From positions 1,218,001 to 1,282,000 of the forward strand of contig NZ_CP015612.1 of NCBI RefSeq assembly GCF_002138415.1: a stretch of 64,000 nucleotides of DNA, read 5' to 3'. The notes under the pieces were generated by a model, which worked only from the letters and a program-made list of their open reading frames with translations, did no database searches and was not told where the DNA came from. Of this stretch, positions 8,413 through 16,532 are shown piece after piece. Position numbers and translations under genes: made by a program. This DNA comes from Stenotrophomonas maltophilia (GTDB taxonomy: Bacteria; Pseudomonadota; Gammaproteobacteria; Xanthomonadales; Xanthomonadaceae). Within the stretch, counting starts at the first letter, position 1. The number at the start of each line of letters is the position of its first letter.

Positions 8413-9360
8413 TCAGACCTTCAGGGTCTGCTCGATGTCGGCCAGTACCGCGGCCGCGTCCACGCCGATGGCAATCGACTGCACCACGTGGCCATCCCAC
8501 ACGCTGGGGCCGAATGCCAGACCTTCCGGCTTGGGAATGGTCATGCCGCGGGCGACGCCGTCGGTGGCCACGCGCACGCTGGCGCGCTCGAACTGGAACA
8601 GTTCCGGGCGGGTCAGCGCGATGCACGCGCAGCAGTCATGCACGACCATGCCCTTGTGGCCGGCCTGCAGGTAGAAGTCCACGTAGTCCTGCGACAGCGC
8701 ACGCACCAGCTCGGCATCGGCACCGCCGATCGCAGCCAGCTTGTCCAGGCCGTCACGGTCCATTTCCACGCGGGTGGTCACGTCCAGGCCGATCGCGGTG
8801 ACCGGCCAGTTGGCGGTGAACACCACGTCGGCGGCTTCGGCATCGCCCCAGATGTTGGCCTCGGCGGCCGGGGTGATGTTGCCGTTGACGTGGAAGGCGC
8901 CGCCCATGATCACAACGCCGCGCACCAGGCCGGCGATGTCCGGGGCCTGCTGCAGGGCCAGGGCCAGGTTGGTCATGCGGCCGACCGCGACCAGCGTCAC
9001 TTCGCCCGGATGGGCGCGGACCAGGTCGATGATCAGCTGGTGGGCGGGGCGCGCGTCGGCGGCCACGTCCAGTTCGGCCGGCACCGGGTGATTGCCCAGC
9101 CCGTTGTGGCCGTGAATGTGCACCGGCCAGGCTTCCGGGGTGGCTTCCGGCTGCAGCGGGCCAGCGGCACCGCGCGCGACCGGGGCGGCAAAGTTCCAGG
9201 CCTGCTTCAGGTACAGCGCGTTGTGGGTGGTCGACTCCACCGAGGCATTGCCGAAGGTGGTGGTGACGCCGACCAGGTCGATCTGGGCGTGCTTGTGCAG
9301 GTACAGCAGGGCCAGGGCGTCGTCGACGCCCGGGTCGGTATCGAAAATGACTTTCAGCAT
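8413..9360 (-). CDS. Nucleoside hydrolase (IunH-type)
   Basis: 315 residues. It hydrolyses the N-glycosidic bond of nucleosides to base and ribose. The N-terminal calcium-binding motif is FDTDPGVDDALAL, followed by GNASVESTTHNAL, IMGGAFHVNGN, ANIWGDAEAADVV and, near the C-terminus, HDCCACIAL, which carries the late active-site Asp of the family. The start MLKVIFDTDPG was chosen because it begins directly at the motif and GGAAGAAG lies upstream. Base specificity is not evident. It is monocistronic and convergent with the transporter. Confidence 0.92.
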   Translation of the reverse strand: MLKVIFDTDPGVDDALALLYLHKHAQIDLVGVTTTFGNASVESTTHNALYLKQAWNFAAPVARGAAGPLQPEATPEAWPVHIHGHNGLGNHPVPAELDVAADARPAHQLIIDLVRAHPGEVTLVAVGRMTNLALALQQAPDIAGLVRGVVIMGGAFHVNGNITPAAEANIWGDAEAADVVFTANWPVTAIGLDVTTRVEMDRDGLDKLAAIGGADAELVRALSQDYVDFYLQAGHKGMVVHDCCACIALTRPELFQFERASVRVATDGVARGMTIPKPEGLAFGPSVWDGHVVQSIAIGVDAAAVLADIEQTLKV

Positions 9361-9511
9361 GTTGTTGTTCTTCTTCTTCCGTGTGGTGCGGGGGGCGCCG
9401 GCGGCCACGGGGCAGGCCGGCGCGCCCTACATTGTCCCATCTTCATGACAGGCAGGGCCATTGCCGGGATGGCAGGCCATAATGCCTCCAGTCCAAGCAC
9501 GGAGCCGCCGA

Positions 9512-9844
9512 ATGCTGATCGTTGCCCTTCTGCTGGTCCTGCTGGTGCTGGGCCTGAACGTGGTGGCCACCGTGGTGATCGTCAGGCGCGATGGCCTGTC
9601 GTCCGGGGGCCGGGCGGTGCAGCTGCTGCTGGTCTGGCTGCTGCCGCTGGTCGGCGCGATCCTGTGCATGGCGGTGGCCACGGCCGATGGCTCACCCGCG
9701 CGGAGCGATGGCAGTTGCGGTGGGCCCGCCGATTTCTCCGGCGGCTATTCCGGGGACAGCCACAGTCATCACAGCCACAGCAGCTCCGACTGCAGCAGCG
9801 ATGGCGGTGGGGGTGACGGCGGCAGCTGCGGTGGCGGCGATTGA
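9512..9844 (+). CDS. Small membrane protein with His/Ser/Gly/Cys-rich tail
   Basis: 110 residues. Two hydrophobic segments (about 2-24 and 34-55) resemble the phospholipase-D-like PLDc_N hairpin seen in many small envelope proteins. From residue 60 it is low complexity: DSHSHHSHSSSDCSSD followed by runs of Gly with four cysteines in all. His/Cys clusters suggest metal binding, which is inference only. The start MLIVALLL has GGAG about 10 nt upstream and begins the first helix; an earlier in-frame ATG has no good ribosome site. Confidence 0.7.
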   Translation: MLIVALLLVLLVLGLNVVATVVIVRRDGLSSGGRAVQLLLVWLLPLVGAILCMAVATADGSPARSDGSCGGPADFSGGYSGDSHSHHSHSSSDCSSDGGGGDGGSCGGGD

Positions 9845-9857
9845 TGAGACGTTCCTG

Positions 9858-9930
9858 GGTGCCGGCCAGCGGCCGGCACTACCCAGCCGAGGTCACACCT
9901 TGGTAGTGCCGGCCGCTGGCCGGCAACCTC
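9858..9930. repeat. SMAG/REP palindrome pair
   Basis: Two copies of the GTAGTGCCGGCCGCTGGCCGG palindrome in opposite orientation (9858-9885 and 9902-9930), each a perfect stem of about 8-9 bp. This matches the S. maltophilia GTAG (SMAG) family of RAYT-associated REPs. It separates convergent genes and may stabilise mRNA ends. Confidence 0.85.
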
Positions 9931-9936
9931 AACAGC

Positions 9937-10656
9937 TCAGCCGCCGCCTTCGGTCGGCAACGGTGCCGGCACGTTCAGCAGGCCGCCCGCCGCCACATAG
10001 GCGGCCAGTGCCTGGCCCTGGCTGAGCAGATGGCGTTCCATGGTGCGTTCGGCAGCCTGCGCGTCGCGGCGGCGGAAGCATTCCATCAGCTCGCGGTGTT
10101 CGGCCAGCGACTGCGCGGTGCGGCCCGGCGTCAACAGCTGGCGGCCACGATGCATCTTCAGGATGCGATGCAGGTCGTGGGTGATACGGATCAGCCACGG
10201 ATTGCCCGCGTAGTGCTGCACGGTTTCGTGGATCAGGTAGTTGTTGCGGTAGTACTCGGCGATGTTGCCTTCGGCCGCTGCCGTCTCCATTGCTGCATGC
10301 AGCTCTTCCAGCTGCTGCACGCCGGTATCGTCGATGTGCTTCACCGCCTCGTGTGCACAGCGGCCTTCCAGCATCGCCATCACCGGGAACAGCTGGTTGA
10401 GGTCTTCCAGCGTCAACCGGGTGACCCGGCTGCCACGACCGGCATCGATCTGCACCAGGCCTTCAGCGGCCAGCAGCTTCAGCGCCTCGCGCAGCGGTGT
10501 GCGGCTGATGCCCAGTTCTTCGCAGAGCGCGGGCTCGTCGATCCACTCACCCGGCGGCAGCCGGTAGTCGTAGATGCGCTCGCGCACGTGTTCGGCCACC
10601 TCTTCGTACAGAGGTGCGCGCTTCTTCGGTGACCGCGGGGCAGGGGCAATAGCCAT
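9937..10656 (-). CDS. mdcY: GntR/FadR-type regulator of malonate genes (MdcY-like)
   Basis: 239 residues. The N-terminal winged helix-turn-helix contains PALCEELGISRTPLREALKLLAAEGL and GRGSRVTRL; the C-terminal all-helical FCD ligand domain carries metal-binding His residues (IHETVQ, HDLHRI, EHRELM). It follows the malonate transporter gene on the same strand. In Acinetobacter the GntR protein MdcY represses its mdc operon until malonate is present; the same role is inferred here from context. A paired TAATTA site before mdcA is the candidate operator. Confidence 0.85.
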   Translation of the reverse strand: MAIAPAPRSPKKRAPLYEEVAEHVRERIYDYRLPPGEWIDEPALCEELGISRTPLREALKLLAAEGLVQIDAGRGSRVTRLTLEDLNQLFPVMAMLEGRCAHEAVKHIDDTGVQQLEELHAAMETAAAEGNIAEYYRNNYLIHETVQHYAGNPWLIRITHDLHRILKMHRGRQLLTPGRTAQSLAEHRELMECFRRRDAQAAERTMERHLLSQGQALAAYVAAGGLLNVPAPLPTEGGG

Positions 10657-10674
10657 GCGCAGAGTGTAACGCCA

Positions 10675-10703
10675 GGTCGTGCCGACCAGTGGCCGGCACG
10701 ACC
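10675..10703. repeat. SMAG-like palindrome
   Basis: GGTCGTGCCGACCAGTGGCCGGCACGACC, an imperfect palindrome of the SMAG class, lies between the GntR and transporter genes. It could attenuate transcription of mdcY relative to the upstream genes. Confidence 0.7.
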
Positions 10704-10712
10704 GCTCGGCGG

Positions 10713-12080
10713 TTACATCCAGCCCGGCACCACGAATACCAGCCAGGCCAACAACGGCCCCAGGGCCACCACCAGGCCGCTGTACACCAGGAAACGACGG
10801 AACAGCGTCTCGCGCTCTTCCTTCGCGGCCGAAGCCACCACCAGCGCGCCATTGGTGGAGAACGGGCTGACATCGACGATGGTGGACGACACCGCCAGCG
10901 CGCAGATCACGCCGGCGGCGCTGAGGTGACCCTGCATCAGGAATGGCACGGCCAGTGGAATCGTGGCGCCCAGCACCGCTGCCGACGAGGCGAATGCGGA
11001 GACGATGCCGCCGACGTAGCAGACCAGCAGCGCACCGAGCAGCGGGATGCCGATGTCGGACACACCATTGCCGATGAAGTCCACCGCACCGGCATGTTCC
11101 AGCACGCCGATGTAGGTCACCACGCCGCAGATCAGCAGCACGGTGGACCAGCTGATGCCATCGACCGCACCCTTCTGGCTTTGCGGCGACAGCAGCGCCA
11201 GTGCCACCGCCACGGTGATCGAGACCAGGCCGACGTTGAGGTTGTAGATCAACGCCGCCACGCCCAGGCCCAGCAGGCCGACCAGGGTGAACAACCGCTC
11301 GCGGGTCAGGTTCACCGCATCCAGTGCCACCGGATCATTGGACAGGGTGCCACCGCCCGCGGCAACCAGCGCGCCGTGCCCTTCGATCGCGAACTGGCGC
11401 GACGACGCCTGCGGACCACCGGCCATCGCCAGTTCGGCATTGCCGATCGTTCCTGCTGCGGTGATCGAGCCGCGACGCAGCAGGGCGATGCCACCGAAGG
11501 CGAAGAAGCAGATCGTCGCCATCATGAAGTTGAAGCCCAGACTGGTCAGGAACACCGCCATCTCGGTCACTTCCAGCCCGGCCTTCTGCACCACGCCGTT
11601 GGTGATGCTGCCGTACACGCTGATCGGCGAGAAGCCGCCCGCCTGTGCGCCATGGATGACCAGCAGGCCCATCATCAGCGGGTTGATGTTGTACTGCTTG
11701 GCAAAGCGCAGCGCGACCGGGCCGATGATGGCCACCGCTGCCGGGCCGAGCGCTCCGAAGGCGGTCAGCGCCGCGGTAATCACGAACATCACCCACGGAA
11801 TGGCCACGATATGGCCGCGCACCGCTTTCACTGCCCAGTGCACCAGCAGGTCGATGGTGCCGTTCTTCTGCGCGATGGCGAACAGGTAGGTGATGCCGAC
11901 CAGGGTCAGGAACAGATCGCCGGGGAAGCCGGCCAGCACCTCTTTGCCGCCCATGTCGACCCACAGCCCGCCGATGATGAAGGCCAGCGCGAAGGCGACG
12001 GCGCCCATGTTGATCGGCATCGCAGTGGCAACGATGAACATGATCACCAGACCGATGATCGTTGCGATTTGTGGACTCAT
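10713..12080 (-). CDS. matC: MatC-type malonate/dicarboxylate permease
   Basis: 455 residues with about 11-12 hydrophobic helices. The N-terminal third (PINMGAVAFALAFIIGG through HGAQAGGFSPISVYG) matches the MatC N-terminal domain of dicarboxylate carriers in the ion-transporter (SLC13/CitMHS-like) superfamily. Malonate uptake is inferred from its place between mdcH and the GntR regulator. GGGAGGGC sits directly before the ATG. It stands in for the two-subunit MadLM/MdcLM carriers used in other malonate operons. Confidence 0.85.
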   Translation of the reverse strand: MSPQIATIIGLVIMFIVATAMPINMGAVAFALAFIIGGLWVDMGGKEVLAGFPGDLFLTLVGITYLFAIAQKNGTIDLLVHWAVKAVRGHIVAIPWVMFVITAALTAFGALGPAAVAIIGPVALRFAKQYNINPLMMGLLVIHGAQAGGFSPISVYGSITNGVVQKAGLEVTEMAVFLTSLGFNFMMATICFFAFGGIALLRRGSITAAGTIGNAELAMAGGPQASSRQFAIEGHGALVAAGGGTLSNDPVALDAVNLTRERLFTLVGLLGLGVAALIYNLNVGLVSITVAVALALLSPQSQKGAVDGISWSTVLLICGVVTYIGVLEHAGAVDFIGNGVSDIGIPLLGALLVCYVGGIVSAFASSAAVLGATIPLAVPFLMQGHLSAAGVICALAVSSTIVDVSPFSTNGALVVASAAKEERETLFRRFLVYSGLVVALGPLLAWLVFVVPGWM

Positions 12081-12184
12081 GCGCCCTCCCAGACACGTGA
12101 CTCACGTACAGCGCGGATGGAGACCCGCCATCCCGGGGTAAGGCGACGTACTGCGTGTTGCGTGATACGTACTGCTCGAACCCG

Positions 12185-13105
12185 TTACTGCAGCCGCTCC
12201 AGCGCACTGCGGACCCATGCCGCGGCGCCTTCAAGGCTCTGGAACTCTTCCACCGCGCGCACTTCGCAGCACGGATAGGCCGGCGCGACCATGCGCGCCA
12301 GCGCGTTGCCCGGGCCCAGCTGCAGGAACACCCGCGCGCCACGCTCGAAGGCCTGGCGCATCACCGGTGCCCATTCGATGGTCTGTGCCAGCTGTGCCGA
12401 CAGGGTGTGCACCACCTCGGCGCGATCCCGCACCGGGCGCGCATCGATGCCGGCCAGCAAGGGCAGCCGCGGTGCCTGCACCAGCGCTGCTTCCAGTGCG
12501 GCGGCAAACGGTGCCACTGCGCTGGCCAGTAGCGGCGTGTGCGCGGGGACATGGACCGGCAACGGGCGGATTTCCGCGCCACACGCCTGCGCGTCTGCCG
12601 CCAACGCGTGCAGCGACCGCCATGCACCACCCACGATGAAGTGGTCGTGGCCATTGGCGATCGCGATGAAGACACCATGCGTATCGCACAAGCGCTGCGT
12701 GGCAATGCAGTCAAGTCCCAGGACTGCCTGGAGCCCGGCATCTTCCGGGGTTGCGGCATCCATCAGGCGCGCGCGCTGCGCGGACAGTGCCAGGCAGGTG
12801 GTGGCATCGAAGCTGCCGGCGATGGCATGGGCGGCGAGCTCGCCGATGCTGTAGCCAGCGATCATCGTCGGCGTTGGCAAGACGTCGCGCAGGCCCTGCC
12901 AGTGCGCCAGGCTGGCCGCGCACAGCAAGGGCTGGGCCTGCACATTGTCGAAGCGGTCGTTGGCCGCCGCGGCGGCGAATACATCGCGGCCCAGCAGTTC
13001 GCTCGTGGCATCGAGCACCGGCCGCGCGGCAGCAAGGTCGCGCACGCGATCGAACATCGCCGGATGCTGTGCGCCTTGTCCGGGGCAGAGCAGGGCAAGG
13101 CTCAT
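12185..13105 (-). CDS. mdcH: Malonate decarboxylase epsilon subunit, malonyl-CoA:ACP transacylase
   Basis: 306 residues of the FabD/acyltransferase fold. LLCPGQGAQHPAMF supplies the oxyanion region and AGYSIGELAAHA the nucleophilic Ser; VHVPAHTPLL holds the catalytic His. MdcH loads a malonyl group on the MdcC acyl carrier to start the cycle. The ATG overlaps the mdcB stop by 4 bp, so the two genes are coupled. It is the last of the seven mdc genes, followed by about 100 bp and the transporter. Confidence 0.93.
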   Translation of the reverse strand: MSLALLCPGQGAQHPAMFDRVRDLAAARPVLDATSELLGRDVFAAAAANDRFDNVQAQPLLCAASLAHWQGLRDVLPTPTMIAGYSIGELAAHAIAGSFDATTCLALSAQRARLMDAATPEDAGLQAVLGLDCIATQRLCDTHGVFIAIANGHDHFIVGGAWRSLHALAADAQACGAEIRPLPVHVPAHTPLLASAVAPFAAALEAALVQAPRLPLLAGIDARPVRDRAEVVHTLSAQLAQTIEWAPVMRQAFERGARVFLQLGPGNALARMVAPAYPCCEVRAVEEFQSLEGAAAWVRSALERLQ

Positions 13106-13959
13106 GCGCCCTCCTGCTGCAACAGGAACAGACTGCAGGCGAGCAGGTCGGCGCTGCCACCCGGGCTCAGACGACGCCCAACGAAGGCATCGGCGATGTG
13201 TTGCAGGCGTGGCCGCCAATCGTGTGTGAAGGCACCACCCTCGGCCAGGAAACGACGGGCCTGCTGCTGGGCCCAGCGCAAGCCATTGGCACCGCCACGA
13301 TGCAGCAGGTTTAGGTCATCCACGCACGCGATCAGCTGCATCAGGGTCTGGCACATCGCGGCCTCGTGTGGCAGTCCGCTGGCCAGTGCATCGCGCAGGC
13401 TGGGCAGCGCCACCTCGCGCAACAGCGGGTAACCGGCGGCGGCCTGTTCGCGCACGCCTGGCACCTTGTGCAGGGCGCGCGCGCGCTGGCCGGGGCTGCC
13501 TGCATCCAGTGGCGCGTGCGCGAAATCCGCAGCCCAACGACGTACCTCCAGGCAGACCTGCTCACCCGTGGCGGCATGGCCCAGGCGGGAGCGGCAGGCC
13601 GCGGCGGCCGCTACCAGCAGGCCGAGGCTGAAGATCGCGCCACGATGGGTATTGATCCCGGCGGTCGCGCGCAGCATCGCCGCTTCGGCGGTGATGCCAC
13701 GCCGACGCAAGGCGTCGAAGTCCGCCCCGGCCGCACCGAGGCAGGCCACGGCGGTGAAATAGTGGCGCAGCGCGAACAGGCTGCGCAGGAACGTGCCGGC
13801 GTCCATGTCGTGATGGCTGCCGGTGTCGAATGGTGTGACCAGTCCGGGCTTGGGCGCCAGTGCCAGTTCCGCATGCAGGCTGGCGACGGCGAGGCGGCCC
13901 AGGCGCGCGCTGTCCGCGGCCGAATGGGGGTGGACAGCGCTGCACACGACAGCGTTCAT
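13102..13959 (-). CDS. mdcB: Triphosphoribosyl-dephospho-CoA synthase
   Basis: 285 residues of the CitG/MdcB family. It makes 2'-(5''-triphosphoribosyl)-3'-dephospho-CoA, the precursor of the MdcC prosthetic group. Family motifs are AELALAPKPGLVTPFDTGSH, GINTHRGAIFSLGLL and DDLNLLHRGG near the C-terminus. It overlaps mdcG upstream and mdcH downstream by 4 bp each. The start MNAVVCSAVHP was chosen for that overlap and the normal family length, against a longer upstream open frame. Confidence 0.93.
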   Translation of the reverse strand: MNAVVCSAVHPHSAADSARLGRLAVASLHAELALAPKPGLVTPFDTGSHHDMDAGTFLRSLFALRHYFTAVACLGAAGADFDALRRRGITAEAAMLRATAGINTHRGAIFSLGLLVAAAAACRSRLGHAATGEQVCLEVRRWAADFAHAPLDAGSPGQRARALHKVPGVREQAAAGYPLLREVALPSLRDALASGLPHEAAMCQTLMQLIACVDDLNLLHRGGANGLRWAQQQARRFLAEGGAFTHDWRPRLQHIADAFVGRRLSPGGSADLLACSLFLLQQEGA

Positions 13960-14597
13960 GCGGTTGCCCCGGCGGCGTTGAACAATGCATCGCGCAGTTC
14001 CAGTGCAGCGCCGTCGGCGCGCTTGACCAGCACCTCGCGACTGCGCCCGGCATACTCGCGCCAGTTCACGGCGCCGCCGTCGGCCAGGCACAGTTCGCCA
14101 TCGACGCGACGGCCGTACTCGGTTTCCCATGCCTGCAGGCTCGCGACCAGCCTGTCGGCCTGCGCTGCGCTGTCGGCCTGCCACAGCAGGTCGATGTCCG
14201 AACGCGCATGCACGTAGGGCCGATGGCTGAGCAGCTGCCAGGCAAACGCACCGAATACACGTGCCGGGGCGATGGCCTGCAGTGCCTGCAGCGGGTGTCG
14301 CCATTCCTCCGGCAGGTTGCCTTCAAGCGCCGCCTGCAGTGGTGGCGGCGCCTCGGTCCGCACTACATCCTGCAGCGGCACGCGCAGGGCCAGGCGCAGT
14401 TTGCCCTCGGCGGGTGGCAGCGGCACGCCGAGGCGCAGGCGGGGATCGGCATCGTCAGCGGCACGACGCGCAACGATGGCCGGCAGACCCTGCGCAAACC
14501 AGTTGGCCAGGCGCGGCTCATGCGCAGCGATGTCCGCCTGCCAGCCGGCGCGCGCCGACAACCAGACCAGCGTATGGCGGGGCAGCCGCTCAGGCAT
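13956..14597 (-). CDS. mdcG: Phosphoribosyl-dephospho-CoA transferase
   Basis: 213 residues of the MdcG nucleotidyltransferase family, which attaches the dephospho-CoA-derived group to Ser of MdcC. The nucleotidyltransferase signature GAFAWQ followed by RSDIDLLW (the two Asp are metal ligands) is present near residues 120-145. Its 5' end overlaps mdcE by 8 bp and its stop overlaps mdcB by 4 bp. Confidence 0.92.
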   Translation of the reverse strand: MPERLPRHTLVWLSARAGWQADIAAHEPRLANWFAQGLPAIVARRAADDADPRLRLGVPLPPAEGKLRLALRVPLQDVVRTEAPPPLQAALEGNLPEEWRHPLQALQAIAPARVFGAFAWQLLSHRPYVHARSDIDLLWQADSAAQADRLVASLQAWETEYGRRVDGELCLADGGAVNWREYAGRSREVLVKRADGAALELRDALFNAAGATA

Positions 14598-15300
14598 CGC
14601 CCTGGCTCACGGCTGCAGCCACACGTGCGGCCAGCATGCGACCGCCACGTTCGGCTCCGCGCACGGCGCGGCGGTCGCCTTCGGCGGGCGTGCGCAGCGC
14701 CTGCAGGAGGTGGGCGGCCAGGTTGCCGTTCCAGATCGAGTTCACCGCACCCATCGCTACGTAGTTCTCCACGCCCGGCGCGAACACCGGTGAGGTCAGA
14801 CTCAGTGCCTGCAGTTTCTCCAGCGGCTGCTTGGTCACCCGTGCCATCGCACGCAGGTCCATCACCCTTACCTGCGCATCCGGCAGAGCATGGATGTGGT
14901 CGGCCATCAACCCGAACGAGAGGAAGCCACCACTGACGGATTCACCGTAGACCAGCGTGACCAGTCGCGCGCCACGTCGACGCGCCAGATCCAGCGTCTG
15001 CGCAAGGTGCGCGAAGTAGCCGTTGATGCCAAGCAGTTCGTCGCGGCGTGCCAGACGCTGGCCCGCGGTGTCGACCAGCATCACGATTGGTTGCTGTGGA
15101 AGCGCGGCGGTGCTGGCAAGCACGGTTTCGGCCAGTGCCAATGCGTGGTCCACGCCGACTTCGAGTTTGTCGGCGGTACCGATCACGGTCACCTCGCCAT
15201 CCTCGGTGGTGGCGCTGCCGGTCAGCACCGAATCGTTCACCGCAATGGCATGCCCATGCGGAAACAGGGCATCGAGCAGTGTCTGCAACGGCATGCTCAT
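14590..15300 (-). CDS. mdcE: Malonate decarboxylase gamma subunit
   Basis: 236 residues, crotonase/carboxyltransferase fold. With MdcD it forms the decarboxylase that turns malonyl-ACP into acetyl-ACP. Visible features include the acyl-binding VDTAGQRLARRDE, the YGESVSGGFLSFGL oxyanion segment and a long C-terminal helix. It overlaps mdcD by 4 bp and mdcG by 8 bp. Confidence 0.92.
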   Translation of the reverse strand: MSMPLQTLLDALFPHGHAIAVNDSVLTGSATTEDGEVTVIGTADKLEVGVDHALALAETVLASTAALPQQPIVMLVDTAGQRLARRDELLGINGYFAHLAQTLDLARRRGARLVTLVYGESVSGGFLSFGLMADHIHALPDAQVRVMDLRAMARVTKQPLEKLQALSLTSPVFAPGVENYVAMGAVNSIWNGNLAAHLLQALRTPAEGDRRAVRGAERGGRMLAARVAAAVSQGDA

Positions 15301-16205
15301 GGCAGACTCCGGTCGGCGGTGGCGATGAGGAAATCATCGGTGTCGAGCAGTGGCAGTCGTTCGGGGTGCGGTATGCCCAGCCGCGCCCAGATCTCCAGGC
15401 CATCGCGGCAATCGCTCCAGGCCTGCGCGCGTGCCTTCAATGCCACATGGCGTTCCTGCAGCGCGGCCAGTGCGGTATCTGGATCGGTGCTGTTGGTATC
15501 GGGCTGCAGCGCATTGAATGCCGCATGCGCGAACGCCTCGATGGCATCGGGTACCAGCACCTGTGCCTGATCGATCAGGTAGCGGTGCTTGCCTCCCGTT
15601 ACGCGCCAGACCAGCGCACGATCACGGGAATCGAACTCTTCCACGCCGCGTACGGTTTCGATCACCTCTGGTCCGGACAGCGACAGCCGGCCTTCCTCGG
15701 ACATGATCACCGTGCTGCAGCAACGAGCAACGATACCCATGCCGCCGAATGCGCCGTTGCCGCTGCCGATCAGCGCGATCACCGGCACGCCCGCTGCACG
15801 CGCGTCAAGGGTGGCGCGCATGATCTCGGAAATGGCAATCAATCCCGCGTTGGCCTCGTGCAGGCGTACGCCGCCGGTATCGAGCAGCAGCAGCACGCCG
15901 TCGGGCCGGGTCGCCGCCGCACGACGCAGCAGGCCGGTCAGCTTCGCACCGTGCACTTCGCCGACGCCGCCACCCATGAATTCACCCTGCTGCGCGGCCA
16001 GCAGCACGCGCTTGCCGCGCAGCGTGGCTTCGCCGACGACGATGCCGTCGTCGAATGCCGCAGGAAGGTCGAGCTGGGCTAGGTGCGGGCTCATCATGCG
16101 TTGCGCCGGGCCGAGGAACTCGCGGAACGAACCGGCGTCGACCAGGCCGGCGATACGCTCGCGCGCGTCGGCTTCGTAGTAGCTGTGGCGCTGTACGTGG
16201 CTCAT
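15297..16205 (-). CDS. mdcD: Malonate decarboxylase beta subunit
   Basis: 302 residues of the carboxyltransferase superfamily. Key segments are FVPRVPR-like SFREFLGP, the AAQQGEFMGGGVGEVHG nucleotide/acyl loop, LLDTGGVRLHEANAG and IGSGNGAFGGMG (oxyanion). It pairs with MdcE for decarboxylation of the malonyl thioester. Unlike the sodium-pumping Mad system, no biotin carrier is encoded here, so this is the soluble biotin-independent type. It overlaps mdcC and mdcE by 4 bp each. Confidence 0.93.
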   Translation of the reverse strand: MSHVQRHSYYEADARERIAGLVDAGSFREFLGPAQRMMSPHLAQLDLPAAFDDGIVVGEATLRGKRVLLAAQQGEFMGGGVGEVHGAKLTGLLRRAAATRPDGVLLLLDTGGVRLHEANAGLIAISEIMRATLDARAAGVPVIALIGSGNGAFGGMGIVARCCSTVIMSEEGRLSLSGPEVIETVRGVEEFDSRDRALVWRVTGGKHRYLIDQAQVLVPDAIEAFAHAAFNALQPDTNSTDPDTALAALQERHVALKARAQAWSDCRDGLEIWARLGIPHPERLPLLDTDDFLIATADRSLP

Positions 16206-16522
16206 GGCGTGCCTCCGGCCAGCAGGGTTTCCACCGCCTGGTCCAGGCGCAGGCTGACCACCGCCGGGGTCGCACCGGCGTCGTTGATCGAGATGCGTAC
16301 ATCGCGCAGTGGATGGCGCTGTGCGAAATCGCCGATCACCGCCTCCCAGACGCGACCAAAGCCCTGCGCAGCGGTGATGATGCGCACCGTCATCGCACCG
16401 TCCAACGCAGCGGGCTCCAGCAGGATTTCCAGGTTGCCCGAGGCGAGCACGCCCACCAGCACCGCATCGCGCGGGAACTGCACCGGGGTGCGTCCTTCGA
16501 ATCGATAGTCGAGGGTTTCCAT
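16202..16522 (-). CDS. mdcC: Malonate decarboxylase acyl carrier protein (delta subunit)
   Basis: 106 residues. Ser28 in GVLASGNLEILLEP is the expected attachment site for the phosphoribosyl-dephospho-CoA group, and the C-terminal half has the usual beta-rich pattern ending with LRLDQAVETLLAGG. The length matches the family of about 100 residues. It lies 10 bp after mdcA and overlaps mdcD by 4 bp. Confidence 0.92.
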   Translation of the reverse strand: METLDYRFEGRTPVQFPRDAVLVGVLASGNLEILLEPAALDGAMTVRIITAAQGFGRVWEAVIGDFAQRHPLRDVRISINDAGATPAVVSLRLDQAVETLLAGGTP

Positions 16523-16532
16523 GCTCAGCCCC

